A stretch of 64,000 nt of DNA, taken from the NCBI RefSeq assembly GCF_010727325.1, contig NZ_AP022565.1, positions 2,604,001 to 2,668,000 of the forward strand. The letters run 5' to 3'. Below the pieces are notes generated by a model. The model had not been told where the DNA came from and ran no database searches. It saw only the letters and a program-made list of their open reading frames with translations. Source of the stretch: Mycolicibacterium alvei. GTDB lineage: Bacteria; Actinomycetota; Actinomycetes; Mycobacteriales; Mycobacteriaceae. Shown here one piece after another: positions 10,041 through 21,100 of this stretch. How positions within the stretch are numbered: the first letter of the stretch is position 1; every line of letters begins with the position of its first letter. The position numbers and the translations under genes were made by a program.

Positions 10041-13000
10041 TCATTCGCCCGCAATATCGCTGAAATGCTTGTGCGCCAACTCCATGTCGCGCTCCCGATC
10101 CACCCCGACAAACGGCTCGACGTAGGTAACACCGTCAACTGTGAGGTCGTCGGGCTTCAACGAGCCTCTCTTGCGGTACTCGGATGCCAACTTGCCGGGC
10201 AGTTGTCGGCCGTTTGCGTCGTAAAGCGCGTCACGCTCGTACTTCTGCAGCACCGGGAACTGAGTGCGGTAGATCGTCCGCAGTTCCTCAGCGGTGATGC
10301 CGAGCATGATCGCGACGATCGCGTCATTCTCCACCAACGCCTGCCGGCGGTCTGCCGCTCTACGCAGCGGCGTAGCCCACGCCCATTTCTTGTCGACGGC
10401 ACCCAACAACCCACGGTCTGCAAAATCGACCCCAACATGTGGAGCCCACGAATCCTGCTGCCACGCAGTGTCGTACAGATCCTCCCACAGCGGGGCGTAA
10501 GGCCGGACCAGGCAGTTTAGGCGAAGTGTCCGTACCACTAGTTGGCCCTCAAGAGGATGGTGCCGGACGTGCGGAGTCCTACCGAGGACTTCGGATGAGA
10601 TATTCGCGAGGCCCGTCGCCTTGATTAGAAAGTCGGCGACAAGTGAACTACTGAATCCCGCTGCGACAGCGAGATCGACCGAATCCGTCGTTGTGAGCGA
10701 CAGTAAGCCATGGACATGGCATGGGCCTGGTGCAATCAGCGCAGAGTGCAGTGTGCGGACAATAGCGGTGTCTGCCATCTTTCTCCACGCCAGGCGGAAA
10801 TACCCCGAACTGGGTTCGCCGCGCCATTTGGAGTAGGCGGCAATATACTCGGAGTATGGCTTCGCGACTTGGTAGTTCGTGCGGGGAATGAAGTCTTCGT
10901 CAATCGATTCGAGGTCGATCAGCGTAGTATCTTGCCGGTTCCTCGGGTTCGGGTTGGGTTGCTGGTACAGCGGAGTAGCAACGGTTAGATGTGGCCCCTG
11001 GAGGATGGCGTAATCCCATAGTTCGGGAACCGCAGAGGCCGAGTCAAGCAATCCGAGCTTCCTATCTGTGGTCTCGTTCCACCCATACGTCCACTCGAAA
11101 CCGATGTCCCCTAGGCGCGGTGCCGCAGCTATCCTGACGAGCGCCTCGGCACTGGCTCGATTCACCGGATATAGCATCCGGGCCTCGGTGGGCCGAACGC
11201 CAGACTCATCTATTAGAGCTGCCCACCCTGCGAGGACTGATTCGTCAACTCGGACGATTCGCTCGGCATGCGGCCGCATATCCCAGTTATCGTCGGCATC
11301 GCGGACGCCTGGGGCTTGCCCAGAACCGTCATGATGGAAGGACCGTTCGAGAACACTGGGGTGATATATCCACCCAGCTTGCAGAAAGTCAATGGTGCCG
11401 GTGCTGACACCGTAGACGTGGACACCGAAATCGCGCTTGTGGCTGATTTCACGGAAGACATAGGCGTTATTCTTGAATTGCCAATGTCGCCGAAGTCGCT
11501 CATACGCTGCCCGGCGAAGATTCTTCGCTCGTAACTCGGTGAAGTGGCTTTCCGGGTGGATGAGAGCAACAATTCCGCGTGCGGCCATCGACCGCCAGGA
11601 GCGCTCCATGAAGCAGCGGTAAAGATCAGTCCGAAGCCCAGTCAGTATGGGTCTGTCGACATCCGAACCAAGATGCTCGGTAATTCCTGCCTGCGCGGCC
11701 CGTTCGTCCAGATAGCCGTCCACCGAACCTAATTGCGTCAACGTCTCGTCCCGTTTCTGCAACTTCACCGCTTCGGAGGGTTCGTCATTGAGCTGCCACC
11801 AAGGGTCGAATTCGGCGAGCACTCCGGCCTCATCCCAGTCAGGGCGCACCCATGGCGGATTACCGACCTGCAAGTCGAATCCTCCGCTGGCGAACACCGG
11901 CGCGAAGTCCAGCTCCCAGTGGAAGAAGCCCTGCATCTCGGCGATGGACTGGCTGACCGCCAACCAGGGGAAGCCGTCGAGCACCTTCTCGATCGGAAGT
12001 GCTTGCGAAAAGGTGCGATCAGTGTCCTCGGCGAGATCAAGCTCGTGCCAACTCAGATCACCCGCAAGGCTGGTTTGGCCGTACTTCTCGAATTTGCCAG
12101 CCTTCGGCGGCACGCCGAGGAGCGCCTCCAGCGCGCCGACCCACCGATCCCAATCGGGCGGCTCGATGTCGGTGGTCAGCGGCCAGGACCACAGCGCACA
12201 CCAGGCGTCCATTACCCGACGCAGCCGACGGTAGGCACCATTCTCGTCGTGGAGTACCGCTTCGATCTGCTCGCGGGTCACCACAGCACCCGACCGATCA
12301 TCCGAATGGAGACTCCACACGTCGATGTCGCGGCGGATCTCCGATTCTGCGATGGTCAGCCGGCGCAGAGTCAGCTCCCACAAAGTCTCCACCCGCCGTG
12401 CCAGCGCGGCCAGTCGCTTCTTGATCGCCGGGCTCGGATTGGCGCGAATACTGTTGCGCCACACCCGGAGTTCCTCACGCTTGTTCGCAGCGTAGGTTTT
12501 GGCCTCGGCAGTATCGATGACCGCACCCCACCCCTCGGATGGCAGCAAAAAATGGTGAATGTCCGCACCTATCTCGTCTCCGAGCGGAACATCCTTGGGT
12601 ACCTCCTTCAGCCATGCCTTCTTGGCCAGCAGCGTCGGCGCATACACCGCTCGCCGGGCACCGATCAACGAGTTGCCGCGCCGGAGGTGCAACCCGAACC
12701 ACGGTGCCTGCAACCCGGCGACCATGGTGTCGAGCCACAGCGAGATCTCGGCCAGCTCCACCGCGGTCGCATTCAGGTCCACCCCGTACACCTGGTGCAG
12801 GGCGAGGTATGCCTTCACCTTCTGCAGCTCGACCTGGTACTGGTCGGCGTCGATGACCTTTCCGCGATCCTCCTGCTGACGCTTGAGGTACTCGGCGGCC
12901 AGTTGGCGCACCGCCTCGATCGCGAACGCACCGGACCCCAGCGCAGGCTCGCAGATGGTCAGCTGCAGAATCTGTTCCGGCGTGGTGCGCTCGCCGTTCT

Positions 13001-14636
13001 GGTCCAGCAATTCTTCGAGGGCCTGGGAAACAACGAATTTCGTCAACACCTCGGGCGTGTAGTACGAGGCTGATTGTTGGCGTTCCCGGCCAGCGAGCCG
13101 GAACACAAAGGTGCCCTGACGGTGAAGCACCGGAATCTTTTCGCCGGTAGCCTCGTCCTCCGTCGTCACGAAATCTGACTCCGAGAGGTGATCGGCGCGC
13201 GTCACCGGAACCACCCACGACCCCTTTTCCGGGTCACCGTTCTTGGCGACCTCGTAGAGGTCTTCGTCGGCGAAGAAGCCGGTGTAGGACATCAGACCCT
13301 CGTATACGGCACCGAGCTGGTTGATGCCGAGCTCGGCATACGAGATGAACCCTCGGTCAGCGCCTTTACGTCCCTTGGACTCTTTGGACAGGAGCAAGTG
13401 TTGCAGTACTCGCTGCGTCGCCTCGTTGCTGAGCCCGACCTCGTCGATGAGTGCGGTGGCGGCGGGTGCGAACAGGTCGGCGCGTAGTTCGTTGAACTCC
13501 AAACCGGGTGCCGGATCGTCGGTTCCATCGCCCACCTCGGGTGTGTGCGGGTGATGACCGCCGTCGACGAGATCGAACAGCTTGGCCAGCGACTCGTACA
13601 GGTGCGTACCGAATTTCGCAGCGGGCGAAACCAATTCGGTCAGCGTCAGCTCACGCAGCCGATCCAGGCCGTACCCCTCACCGTATTCGGGGGCTCCCGA
13701 GGGCAGCACTCGCATCTCCGGGGAGGCTTCGGCGTAGAGCAGGAACAGGATGCGGTAGAGGAATCGCAGCGAGTGCTTGGCGAGTTGTTGGGCGTCGATC
13801 TCATCCAGCGGCAGGCCCTGCTCGGCGCGGCGGCCCACCACGTCGTTGGCGATGATCTCGATGGAGAGTCGGATGCCTTCACGCAGATCCTTGGACACCC
13901 CGACGGTGTGTTTGACCGAATCTTCGAGAACACCTGCCCACCAGATGTTTCCGTCAGCGTCGGGCAGCAAGGCCTGGCGCCCGAGGATCGCGGCGGCCCG
14001 GTCAAGTTCACCGCCGCGCTTGTCATCGCGACGTTCGGTGACCACCAGCAGGTCGACGGCCAGGTACCGTCCTTCAGCCCACCGCTGCCCCTCGGCCAGC
14101 AGCATCCACTGGCCAGCCTGCACCACAATGAACGTGGGGGGTTCATCGGCGCGGAACGCGGCCGACACCGCCTTGGTCACCGAGTCGATGCGCTTGCCGT
14201 CCTCCTCCCCCGCGTCGAGCAGCAGCCCGGTTTCGGGGTCAAGCAGGTCGTCAACCGATTCGACCGGGCGGGCCTGCAGCAACAACATGCTCGTCACACC
14301 GGGCGGCCGGGCGTTGGGCAACCGTAGCTCGGTGCCGGCACGCTCGCCGGTGTAGTCGGTAAGCGTCTCGGGAAACCCGAGAACGGTCCGAATCGTGGCG
14401 TGTGCGCCGGGCGCCCCGTCTGGGTTCTCGGCCAGGGTCGACAACTCGGTCTGCAATTCGCCGGCAGCGGCCAACAGCCGTCGTTGCACCGTGTCCCGGC
14501 CCTCCGCCGCTTCGGCGTCCCACTGCTTGCGCAGCTCGATCACCTTGCCCTGGAAGGATTCCTTGGTGGAGTCGGTGGTGAAGTAGTGCTCGCTGATCCA
14601 GTCCTCGCCGACGACGATGGAATCGTAGGACGGCAT
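10041..14636 (-). CDS. drmMI: Class 1 DISARM N6-adenine DNA methylase DrmMI
   Basis: 1531 residues. A SAM-binding motif I, CEPALGSGAFAIEAVRQLA, lies near residue 560, and the catalytic amino-methylase motif NPPW (VGNPPWVRPDWD) near 924. Long N- and C-terminal regions presumably hold target recognition and partner contacts. ATG at 14636 begins 3 bases after the TGA of drmD, so the two are translationally coupled. In class 1 DISARM this adenine methylase marks host DNA. The pairing with a SNF2 helicase directly upstream supports DrmMI over PglX or a type IIG enzyme, though Eco57I-like methylases share the motifs. The middle part (about 10500-11700) looks less G+C rich than the ends. Confidence 0.85.
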   Translation of the reverse strand: MPSYDSIVVGEDWISEHYFTTDSTKESFQGKVIELRKQWDAEAAEGRDTVQRRLLAAAGELQTELSTLAENPDGAPGAHATIRTVLGFPETLTDYTGERAGTELRLPNARPPGVTSMLLLQARPVESVDDLLDPETGLLLDAGEEDGKRIDSVTKAVSAAFRADEPPTFIVVQAGQWMLLAEGQRWAEGRYLAVDLLVVTERRDDKRGGELDRAAAILGRQALLPDADGNIWWAGVLEDSVKHTVGVSKDLREGIRLSIEIIANDVVGRRAEQGLPLDEIDAQQLAKHSLRFLYRILFLLYAEASPEMRVLPSGAPEYGEGYGLDRLRELTLTELVSPAAKFGTHLYESLAKLFDLVDGGHHPHTPEVGDGTDDPAPGLEFNELRADLFAPAATALIDEVGLSNEATQRVLQHLLLSKESKGRKGADRGFISYAELGINQLGAVYEGLMSYTGFFADEDLYEVAKNGDPEKGSWVVPVTRADHLSESDFVTTEDEATGEKIPVLHRQGTFVFRLAGRERQQSASYYTPEVLTKFVVSQALEELLDQNGERTTPEQILQLTICEPALGSGAFAIEAVRQLAAEYLKRQQEDRGKVIDADQYQVELQKVKAYLALHQVYGVDLNATAVELAEISLWLDTMVAGLQAPWFGLHLRRGNSLIGARRAVYAPTLLAKKAWLKEVPKDVPLGDEIGADIHHFLLPSEGWGAVIDTAEAKTYAANKREELRVWRNSIRANPSPAIKKRLAALARRVETLWELTLRRLTIAESEIRRDIDVWSLHSDDRSGAVVTREQIEAVLHDENGAYRRLRRVMDAWCALWSWPLTTDIEPPDWDRWVGALEALLGVPPKAGKFEKYGQTSLAGDLSWHELDLAEDTDRTFSQALPIEKVLDGFPWLAVSQSIAEMQGFFHWELDFAPVFASGGFDLQVGNPPWVRPDWDEAGVLAEFDPWWQLNDEPSEAVKLQKRDETLTQLGSVDGYLDERAAQAGITEHLGSDVDRPILTGLRTDLYRCFMERSWRSMAARGIVALIHPESHFTELRAKNLRRAAYERLRRHWQFKNNAYVFREISHKRDFGVHVYGVSTGTIDFLQAGWIYHPSVLERSFHHDGSGQAPGVRDADDNWDMRPHAERIVRVDESVLAGWAALIDESGVRPTEARMLYPVNRASAEALVRIAAAPRLGDIGFEWTYGWNETTDRKLGLLDSASAVPELWDYAILQGPHLTVATPLYQQPNPNPRNRQDTTLIDLESIDEDFIPRTNYQVAKPYSEYIAAYSKWRGEPSSGYFRLAWRKMADTAIVRTLHSALIAPGPCHVHGLLSLTTTDSVDLAVAAGFSSSLVADFLIKATGLANISSEVLGRTPHVRHHPLEGQLVVRTLRLNCLVRPYAPLWEDLYDTAWQQDSWAPHVGVDFADRGLLGAVDKKWAWATPLRRAADRRQALVENDAIVAIMLGITAEELRTIYRTQFPVLQKYERDALYDANGRQLPGKLASEYRKRGSLKPDDLTVDGVTYVEPFVGVDRERDMELAHKHFSDIAGE

Positions 14637-14639
14637 GGC

Positions 14640-17600
14640 TCAGAGTTCCTTTCCGGCGACGGGGATGTCGGTGGGCACGATGATCAGCAGCGGGCGGACC
14701 AGCTGCTGGGTGGGGGCCAGCAGGTCGGCCAGGCGCTGCTCGTCGTTGATGCGCTGCCCGAGCTTGCTCACCTTTGAGCGCTGCGCCCCGAAGAGTTCGA
14801 GTTGTTCGGCATCGTCGTGCCAGCGCTGCGCCCGCATGCGCCACTGGGCCAGGCGTTCGGTGGTGGCTGCTTCTTGTGCAGTGAGTACCGTGCGCATCTG
14901 GAGTCGGGCACGCTCGACGGCGATCGGGATCAGCGCCTGGTAGCGCTCGGGTCCGGCGATCGGTCCCGGATTGGACGCGCCCGGTTTGAGACCGGTTTGC
15001 GAGGTGAGGAAGCTGATGTCTTCGAGAGGTTCGACCATGCAGAAGTCAGGGTTGGCCGGTTTGCGGAACACCGCGGTGGAGAACACCCGCGAGATCAGCT
15101 GTCCCCGTTTGTTGCTCAAGGTGCCCATGAGCAACACCGTGGGGGCGTCGACGTCGCCCCGGATCGCGAACACCTGATTGCGGCCCAGCGCTGTCAGCGC
15201 GCGGTCACTGGCCCAGTCCAGCACGGGGTGTAGCGGACCCAGGTAGTGCGCCTCGGGCCAGGTTGTGTTGTTGATGCCCTTGCCTTCTCGCGCGATGCGC
15301 AACTGGGCGGTGCCGACCGTCGGGTTGGTGGCGAGCTTGAGCCGCTCCAGTACCCGGCCGTGCTGCAGATAGTTCTGTGGAAGCTGCGCGAGCCGTTGCC
15401 GAAGATCGCGGGGCGGGGACAGTTCGGCAATGCCGTGCGGCGCACTGACCGTCCAGCCGATACCGCCCTGCTCGGGTTTGGCGTGCGGCTTGTCGTGGAA
15501 TGCCGCGTGCAGCGCCTCGTCGAGGAAGGTCAGGTCATCGGGATAGAGGCTTTGGCGCGGAGATGCTGGCAACGGCGTCGCAGTCGCCTCAACGGCATCG
15601 AATTCTGCGAAGAACGCATCGAGGTCCTCCCCGGCAGCGACCTCGGCAGCGGTACGAACCGCGTCGTCGAGCTCAGACCCCTTGGCGAGCACATCGCGGA
15701 TCACGTTCTCTTCCTCGGTGACGCTGTGCTTGCCCATCAGCGAGGCCACATCGCCGAGCGTTTCGTGGGCCTGGTTCTCCCGTTCTAGCAACCGCGACAG
15801 CACCCGCAGGTCGCCGGAGAACTCGGGGTCGGAGGGCTCGAGGATCAGCGAGGACATCACCGGCGGATGCTTCTGCCCGTAGCGGTCGATACGACCGTTG
15901 CGCTGCTCGATGCGGATCAGGCTCCACGGGATGTCGTAGTGGATCAGGTGATGACACTGCGCGTGCAGGTTCACGCCTTCGGAGGCGACGTCACCGGTCA
16001 CCAGCACTCGGATCGGCGAGGTCTCCAGTTTGAAGCTGTCGACGAGTTCTTGCTGCTCGACGTCGGACAGCCCGCCATGCAGCATGGCGATGTTCTCGCT
16101 TTTCAGACCGAGCGCCGCGGGCAGGTTGTTTCGCAGCCAGGTCAGCGTGGCGATCCGCTCGGCGAACACCACCGCACGGGTCTCTGATCCCTTGCCGACA
16201 CCAATCTGCTTGAGGCGCTTGACCAATGCGGCGAACTTGCCGGCCTGATCGCCCAGGGCTACTTCGTTGAGCTCGTCGAGGGTGTTGAGGGCTTTGAGCT
16301 CGGCCCGCTGCTTGGCATCGTTCTGGTCGAGCTTGGCGCGGCGCTGCTTGATCGACTCGGCCAACGCGGCCGGCGACGACAGGAACGCCTTGGCCAGCGT
16401 CCACGGGAACAGCGCCTTGGTGTCGCCGGAGTAGGGGGAGCTGCCGGACGCGGGGTGCAGCCAGGTCGTCGACAGCTCCGCGGCGACCGCGTCCTCGGCC
16501 GCGGATGGTTTGACAAGCAGGTGTACCGGCTCGGCACGTTCGGCCCAATCACTGCCGACCTCGGCGGCGACGTCTGGGCTGTGCCGATGCCGGCGGATCA
16601 GCAGCGACTCGACGTCCCGTTTTGTGAAGCCACCGTCGGCGTGCACCACTGTCGGGTCCAGCAGCCGCAGCAGTTCGGCGAAGGATTCTTCCTTGCCGTT
16701 GTGCGGGGTGGCAGAGGCCAGGATGAGCGCCTCGGTGTTGGGGGCCAGGACGCGGGCGAGCTCATTGTTCTGAGTGCCGGTGTTGGTGAGGTTGTGGGAC
16801 TCGTCGATGACCACGGCGTCCCACTGCTGGCGTTCCAGGTGAGCCTTGTAGCGAGGGCTCTTGAGGGTGTCGATGGAGATGATGGCCCGCTTGAAATAGG
16901 TGAACGGGTTGCGGGTGGCCGGCAGCTTCTGGCGGACCTTCTGGATGCCAATCGAGTCGAGGCGGACGAACGGCAGCGCGAAGCGGCACCACAACTCGTG
17001 CTGCATCTGCTCCAAGACGTGCTTGGGCGTGACGATCAAGATGCGTTCACCACGGCCACGTCGCACCAGCTCCGACAGGATCATGCCGATCTCCAGCGTC
17101 TTGCCCAGCCCGACAGCGTCGGCGAGCAAGATACGCGGGCGGATGTGCTGCGGGTCGAGCGCCTTGGTGACCGCCGCCCGCTGGTAAGCCAGGGCATCGG
17201 CGAGCATGTGGGTCGAGACGGTCAGGTTTTGGTCCCCGTAAGGAACTGGCGTCTTTCTGATCAGTGCCTCCAGCCACAGTCGGGAGTCGCGGTAGCCCGA
17301 CGAGCCGTCGGGGACCACTTTCGCTTTCTTAGGATCCTGCACTTGGATCTTGTCGAGACTGGAGTAGAAAGCGGCGGTGGTTTCGGCCACCAACTCGGAG
17401 AGGCCACGCACCCGGACCAGCCAGCCGTCGGCTCCCTGCTCGGCCGAGGTGACCAGCCATTCCTCGTCGCGAATGACGACGATCGAGCCGGGAGCGACGT
17501 TGAGGTCGGCAGGGTTGGTTTCGACGGCGGTGATCACTTGTTCTCCGGGCTTTGTTGCAGTGGACTTTGGAATTGTGGTGGGCGGTCTCGGCTTCGGTGT

Positions 17601-17993
17601 CGCGACCGCGGGCGGTTCGGGCCCGGGCGGCTCGGACTCGATTTCACCGCGGTCGATGAACGCCTGCAGGACCACGGTTCGCAGAGTCTTGGCATTCCTC
17701 AGCTCGCGCAGATACTCCATCTGGGCTCTGCGGTTGGTGATCTGACCATTCTCATGGCGGATTTCCCGCAGGTCCGCGACGACACGTTCGCGCGACTCCT
17801 TATCGTGCTCCAGCCAGGCCTCGCGCAGCACATCCCAGGCTTCGGCGGCGAAGTCTTCCTTCGGGCGGGCACCGTAGGCGTCATATAGCACGTCGGCCGG
17901 GTCGAACCCGTCGCAGTCGTCGAACAGGCCGTTGCAGAGCTCGTCGAGGAGGTCTGCGGGCAGGTTTGACCAGTGGAACCTGTACTTAGGCAC
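14640..17993 (-). CDS. drmD: Class 1 DISARM SNF2-like helicase DrmD
   Basis: 1117 residues from GTG at 17993. A helical N-terminus of about 170 residues precedes a proline-rich linker. The SNF2/RapA-type core has LLADAVGLGKTLEIG (Walker A, about 287-300), a VVIDESHNLTN box near 393, ILASATPHNGK, and EQRNGRIDRYGQKH as motif VI near 700. A C-terminal region of about 350 residues has no recognised domain. DrmD together with DrmMI defines class 1 DISARM, and the gene is 3 bases upstream of drmMI. A gap of 177 bases separates it from the RecD-like gene upstream, large enough for a secondary promoter, though I see no clear one. RapA-family remodelling is the structural alternative; the operon context favours DrmD. 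Confidence 0.85.
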   Translation of the reverse strand: MPKYRFHWSNLPADLLDELCNGLFDDCDGFDPADVLYDAYGARPKEDFAAEAWDVLREAWLEHDKESRERVVADLREIRHENGQITNRRAQMEYLRELRNAKTLRTVVLQAFIDRGEIESEPPGPEPPAVATPKPRPPTTIPKSTATKPGEQVITAVETNPADLNVAPGSIVVIRDEEWLVTSAEQGADGWLVRVRGLSELVAETTAAFYSSLDKIQVQDPKKAKVVPDGSSGYRDSRLWLEALIRKTPVPYGDQNLTVSTHMLADALAYQRAAVTKALDPQHIRPRILLADAVGLGKTLEIGMILSELVRRGRGERILIVTPKHVLEQMQHELWCRFALPFVRLDSIGIQKVRQKLPATRNPFTYFKRAIISIDTLKSPRYKAHLERQQWDAVVIDESHNLTNTGTQNNELARVLAPNTEALILASATPHNGKEESFAELLRLLDPTVVHADGGFTKRDVESLLIRRHRHSPDVAAEVGSDWAERAEPVHLLVKPSAAEDAVAAELSTTWLHPASGSSPYSGDTKALFPWTLAKAFLSSPAALAESIKQRRAKLDQNDAKQRAELKALNTLDELNEVALGDQAGKFAALVKRLKQIGVGKGSETRAVVFAERIATLTWLRNNLPAALGLKSENIAMLHGGLSDVEQQELVDSFKLETSPIRVLVTGDVASEGVNLHAQCHHLIHYDIPWSLIRIEQRNGRIDRYGQKHPPVMSSLILEPSDPEFSGDLRVLSRLLERENQAHETLGDVASLMGKHSVTEEENVIRDVLAKGSELDDAVRTAAEVAAGEDLDAFFAEFDAVEATATPLPASPRQSLYPDDLTFLDEALHAAFHDKPHAKPEQGGIGWTVSAPHGIAELSPPRDLRQRLAQLPQNYLQHGRVLERLKLATNPTVGTAQLRIAREGKGINNTTWPEAHYLGPLHPVLDWASDRALTALGRNQVFAIRGDVDAPTVLLMGTLSNKRGQLISRVFSTAVFRKPANPDFCMVEPLEDISFLTSQTGLKPGASNPGPIAGPERYQALIPIAVERARLQMRTVLTAQEAATTERLAQWRMRAQRWHDDAEQLELFGAQRSKVSKLGQRINDEQRLADLLAPTQQLVRPLLIIVPTDIPVAGKEL

Positions 17994-18170
17994 TACACGG
18001 CCCTCGCTGGAATGCCGGTCCAGATCGGGTTGGCGTCAGGCGGGGCACCTGGACACTCCTTCCGTAGTCTCGGCCTTCTTCGAGACAGCCTTCCAGCCTC
18101 GCACGGGCCACCGACAAATATTCCGATACACATGGCTTCGCCATGAGAGTCGGCGCTGTCCCTTTGGGCT

Positions 18171-21100
18171 CTATTTGGCGCGCTTCGGCGGTGCCTTCTT
18201 GGCCACGCGCCGCTTGCCCACGCCGCCGCCCGATGCCGGTTCAGCGGCCTGCACGCCGAACACACTTGATGCCAGCTCCAGCCAGGCCTGCGCATCCGCG
18301 CCCCTCAGGTCATCTGTCCACATCAGGACGGCGTCACCGGCGCGGCCGTCGTCGAACGGAAACACACCATTCTCCGCGTACCAGGCTTTCTTGAGTTCCC
18401 ACTTCGCCGCGTAGTCCGACCGATCGAGCATCCCGGCATGCTCCCAGTACACTTTGCGGCCGCCGGCCGTGTGGATCGTGAAGTCCGGCAGGACCTCTCG
18501 ACCGTCCGCACCCCGGAAGGGTTCCTCGTAGCTCCACTGACCTGGCATGAGGCGGTCGAGCAACCCGGCGATGATGACCTCGTTCTTACTCGCCATCGGC
18601 GTCCCGTTCGCCGAGACATGAATCAGCCGCCGTTCGTAGCGCCGGCGCGCTCCGCGGATCTCGACCGACACCGGACTCGGCGCAGCGAACAGATCAGTGA
18701 GCCGCCGCGCCGTCTCGGACCGCCACGATTCCGCCAGCCCTCGCAGATCGGCAAGCGTCCCCTCATGAAGGATGATCACCCTGTCCTTTTGCCTCGTCAG
18801 CGCGGTGTACATCAGCTCGCGCGAAACGTTCGCCCGCGCCGGCAGTACGAGCAGCGTCGTAGCGAACTCGGAGCCCTGCGACTTGTGAACTGTTACCGCC
18901 CAGGCGAGTTCGAGAGGCGGATCCTCCCCTGACGACGGCCAGTAGCCATATTGGAACCCAGGCTGCGAGGAGAACTCCACGTTCAACGGCAGGTTGGCCT
19001 TCTTGCGCTTGTAGCTTGGCACGATCCTGCCGATCGCCACCCCTATCTCACCGTTCGCGACATAGTTCATGGCGCCCTCCGCCGGGTACGCCTTCGACTT
19101 CTTGTTGACGGTCTGCATGACCTTGTCGCCACGCACGATCAGCTCCGGACCGATCGGCCTTGGAATATTGGCCTTGGCATTGCGTTGCCCGAACTCCGTG
19201 TCGCTTGCCCGGTAGGTGCGTTTGATGTGCCGATTCAGTTCACCCGTTCCGAATGCCCGTGACCGGGTAGGCGAGAGAATCTGCCAGTCCTCCGCATGCC
19301 TGCCGGCCCCCGCTTCCCAGTTCAGGTAGGGCTCGTTCAGCGTGGCCCCGTACGTGAGGGCGAACGCCCAATCAGGCTTCTCATGCACATCCAGCGGCAG
19401 CTCATCGGAGAGCGCCTCGAGCAATGCCTCGGCGACACTTCTGTCTCCCCATTGGAGGTAGCGGACAGTAGGCCGATTCGGTTCCTCAGCGAGTTCGGAC
19501 CAGATGGCTTCGTCGCCGGCGCCACGGGTACCTCCGCCGAACCAGGCGGCAAGCTCCAGATCATGACGCGTCCCGTGACCACCCTCGGGGAGTTGTCGAC
19601 GGGTCACCTGCAGTTCGACATAGCCGGGGCAGACGTGTGTCCATTTGTCGAATGAATCAGGGTGCTTGGCGTCGACGAGATCAACGAATGGCCGACCGGC
19701 ACCGATCGGAGGAAGCTGACGTGGATCGCCTACAAGGACGATGCGCCGAACCCCGGTGAACGCGTCGAGTGTTGCCGCCAACATCTCCTCGGTGAGCATC
19801 GACGCCTCATCAATGACAACCAGGCCATGACTCTGACGCGGCTGTTGATCACCCCAGACCAGGTATCGGCCGGACTCACCGTCGTACCGGCGCGACGAGG
19901 AAAGGTAACTGGCGAGCGTCTTCGCGGGTAGACCGATCTTGGTCTCCAGCTGGACCCGCGCCTTACCAGTGGGCGCCAGCAGCAGGACTCCACCATCTGC
20001 GACACCGGGATATTCCACGAGTGCCCGCAGGAGGGTGGTCTTGCCGGTGCCGGCAGGTCCGATGAGCACCGACAACGGTGAATCGTGCAGCTCGCTGAGC
20101 CCCGCCGCCTTCTCGGTTCGGGCACGGTCCTCGAGTTCGTCGAACGCGGCACCATCGCTATCGACATTCTGATTCCGTGCCAACGCCGTATCCAGCACCT
20201 CCCGCGCATCATCCAGGTGCCCGAGGTTCGGCATGGACTCCTGATCTTTCACCCAGTTTCGGATGAATTCGGCTACCTCCACAAACCGGGTCAACTTGAT
20301 CGCAGGGGATCCGTCGGCCAATGCGATGCTGGTGAGCGGTGACCACTCCTCCTGATCGAGGAGTCCATCACGATCTAGGTCGAGCCCTTCGAGCACGATG
20401 TGAGCCAAGTTGGGCGGCCGGCTGAGCGCAAAGTCATTGGCGAAGTCGATGGCCTCGTACTCGGGTAGCAAGGTGTCCCCTTGCACCGCCTGCCGCTCCA
20501 ACACATCTGTCAGTAGGGCTTCCACCCGTCGACGGTCGAGATGGTCACAGATGTCAACGTCGGGGGGCAAAGGTGGCGACCACTTGACATGGGTGGGTGG
20601 AAAGAGCGCCCGGTCCACGGTTAGGAAAGGCACATGGAGCTCCGAGCCATACGTGCAGGTACTCGCGAAATAGGGGTTGTCGAGCAGTTCTTGCGGCGAG
20701 CATTCGACTTCGGCATCACCACTCATCAGCATCTCCAGCTGCTCAGGTGAGATGTCGAATGCCGAAAGCAGCTGTAGTGCATTCTGTTTCTCCGCCTCCA
20801 GCTTTGCCCAGATCCTTCGGACCGTCGACGTCAGGTGACGGTCGAGCGCACCGGGAACCGGCCGATGCCCATTGAGCATCTCGCGCAACACACCCCACGT
20901 CACGGCGTCCGCGACCTCGTCCATTACGGCGCGTGTGGCAACGTACGGCTGTTCGACCCGCAGGAATGCGAGAACGGCCGCCAGGCCCGGCACAGGGCCG
21001 CGCAGTTCCCACAGCCGCTCTGTCTGCTCGGTCAGCCAGGCCAGCGCAGCGTGAGGGACCTCCACGCCGAGCGCACGAGCACCTTCGGCGGCGTTCTTGA

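Noticed and set aside
11733..13073. Plus-strand 446-codon open frame
   Set aside because: Antisense to drmMI, including its motif I region; no recognisable protein features.
16455..17888. Plus-strand 477-codon open frame
   Set aside because: Antisense to drmD, whose SNF2 motifs are read from the minus strand.
10041..17993. Reading drmD-drmMI as BREX PglX with an unrelated helicase
   Set aside because: No BrxC, PglZ, BrxA or BrxB gene is present, while drmA and drmB lie upstream on the same strand.
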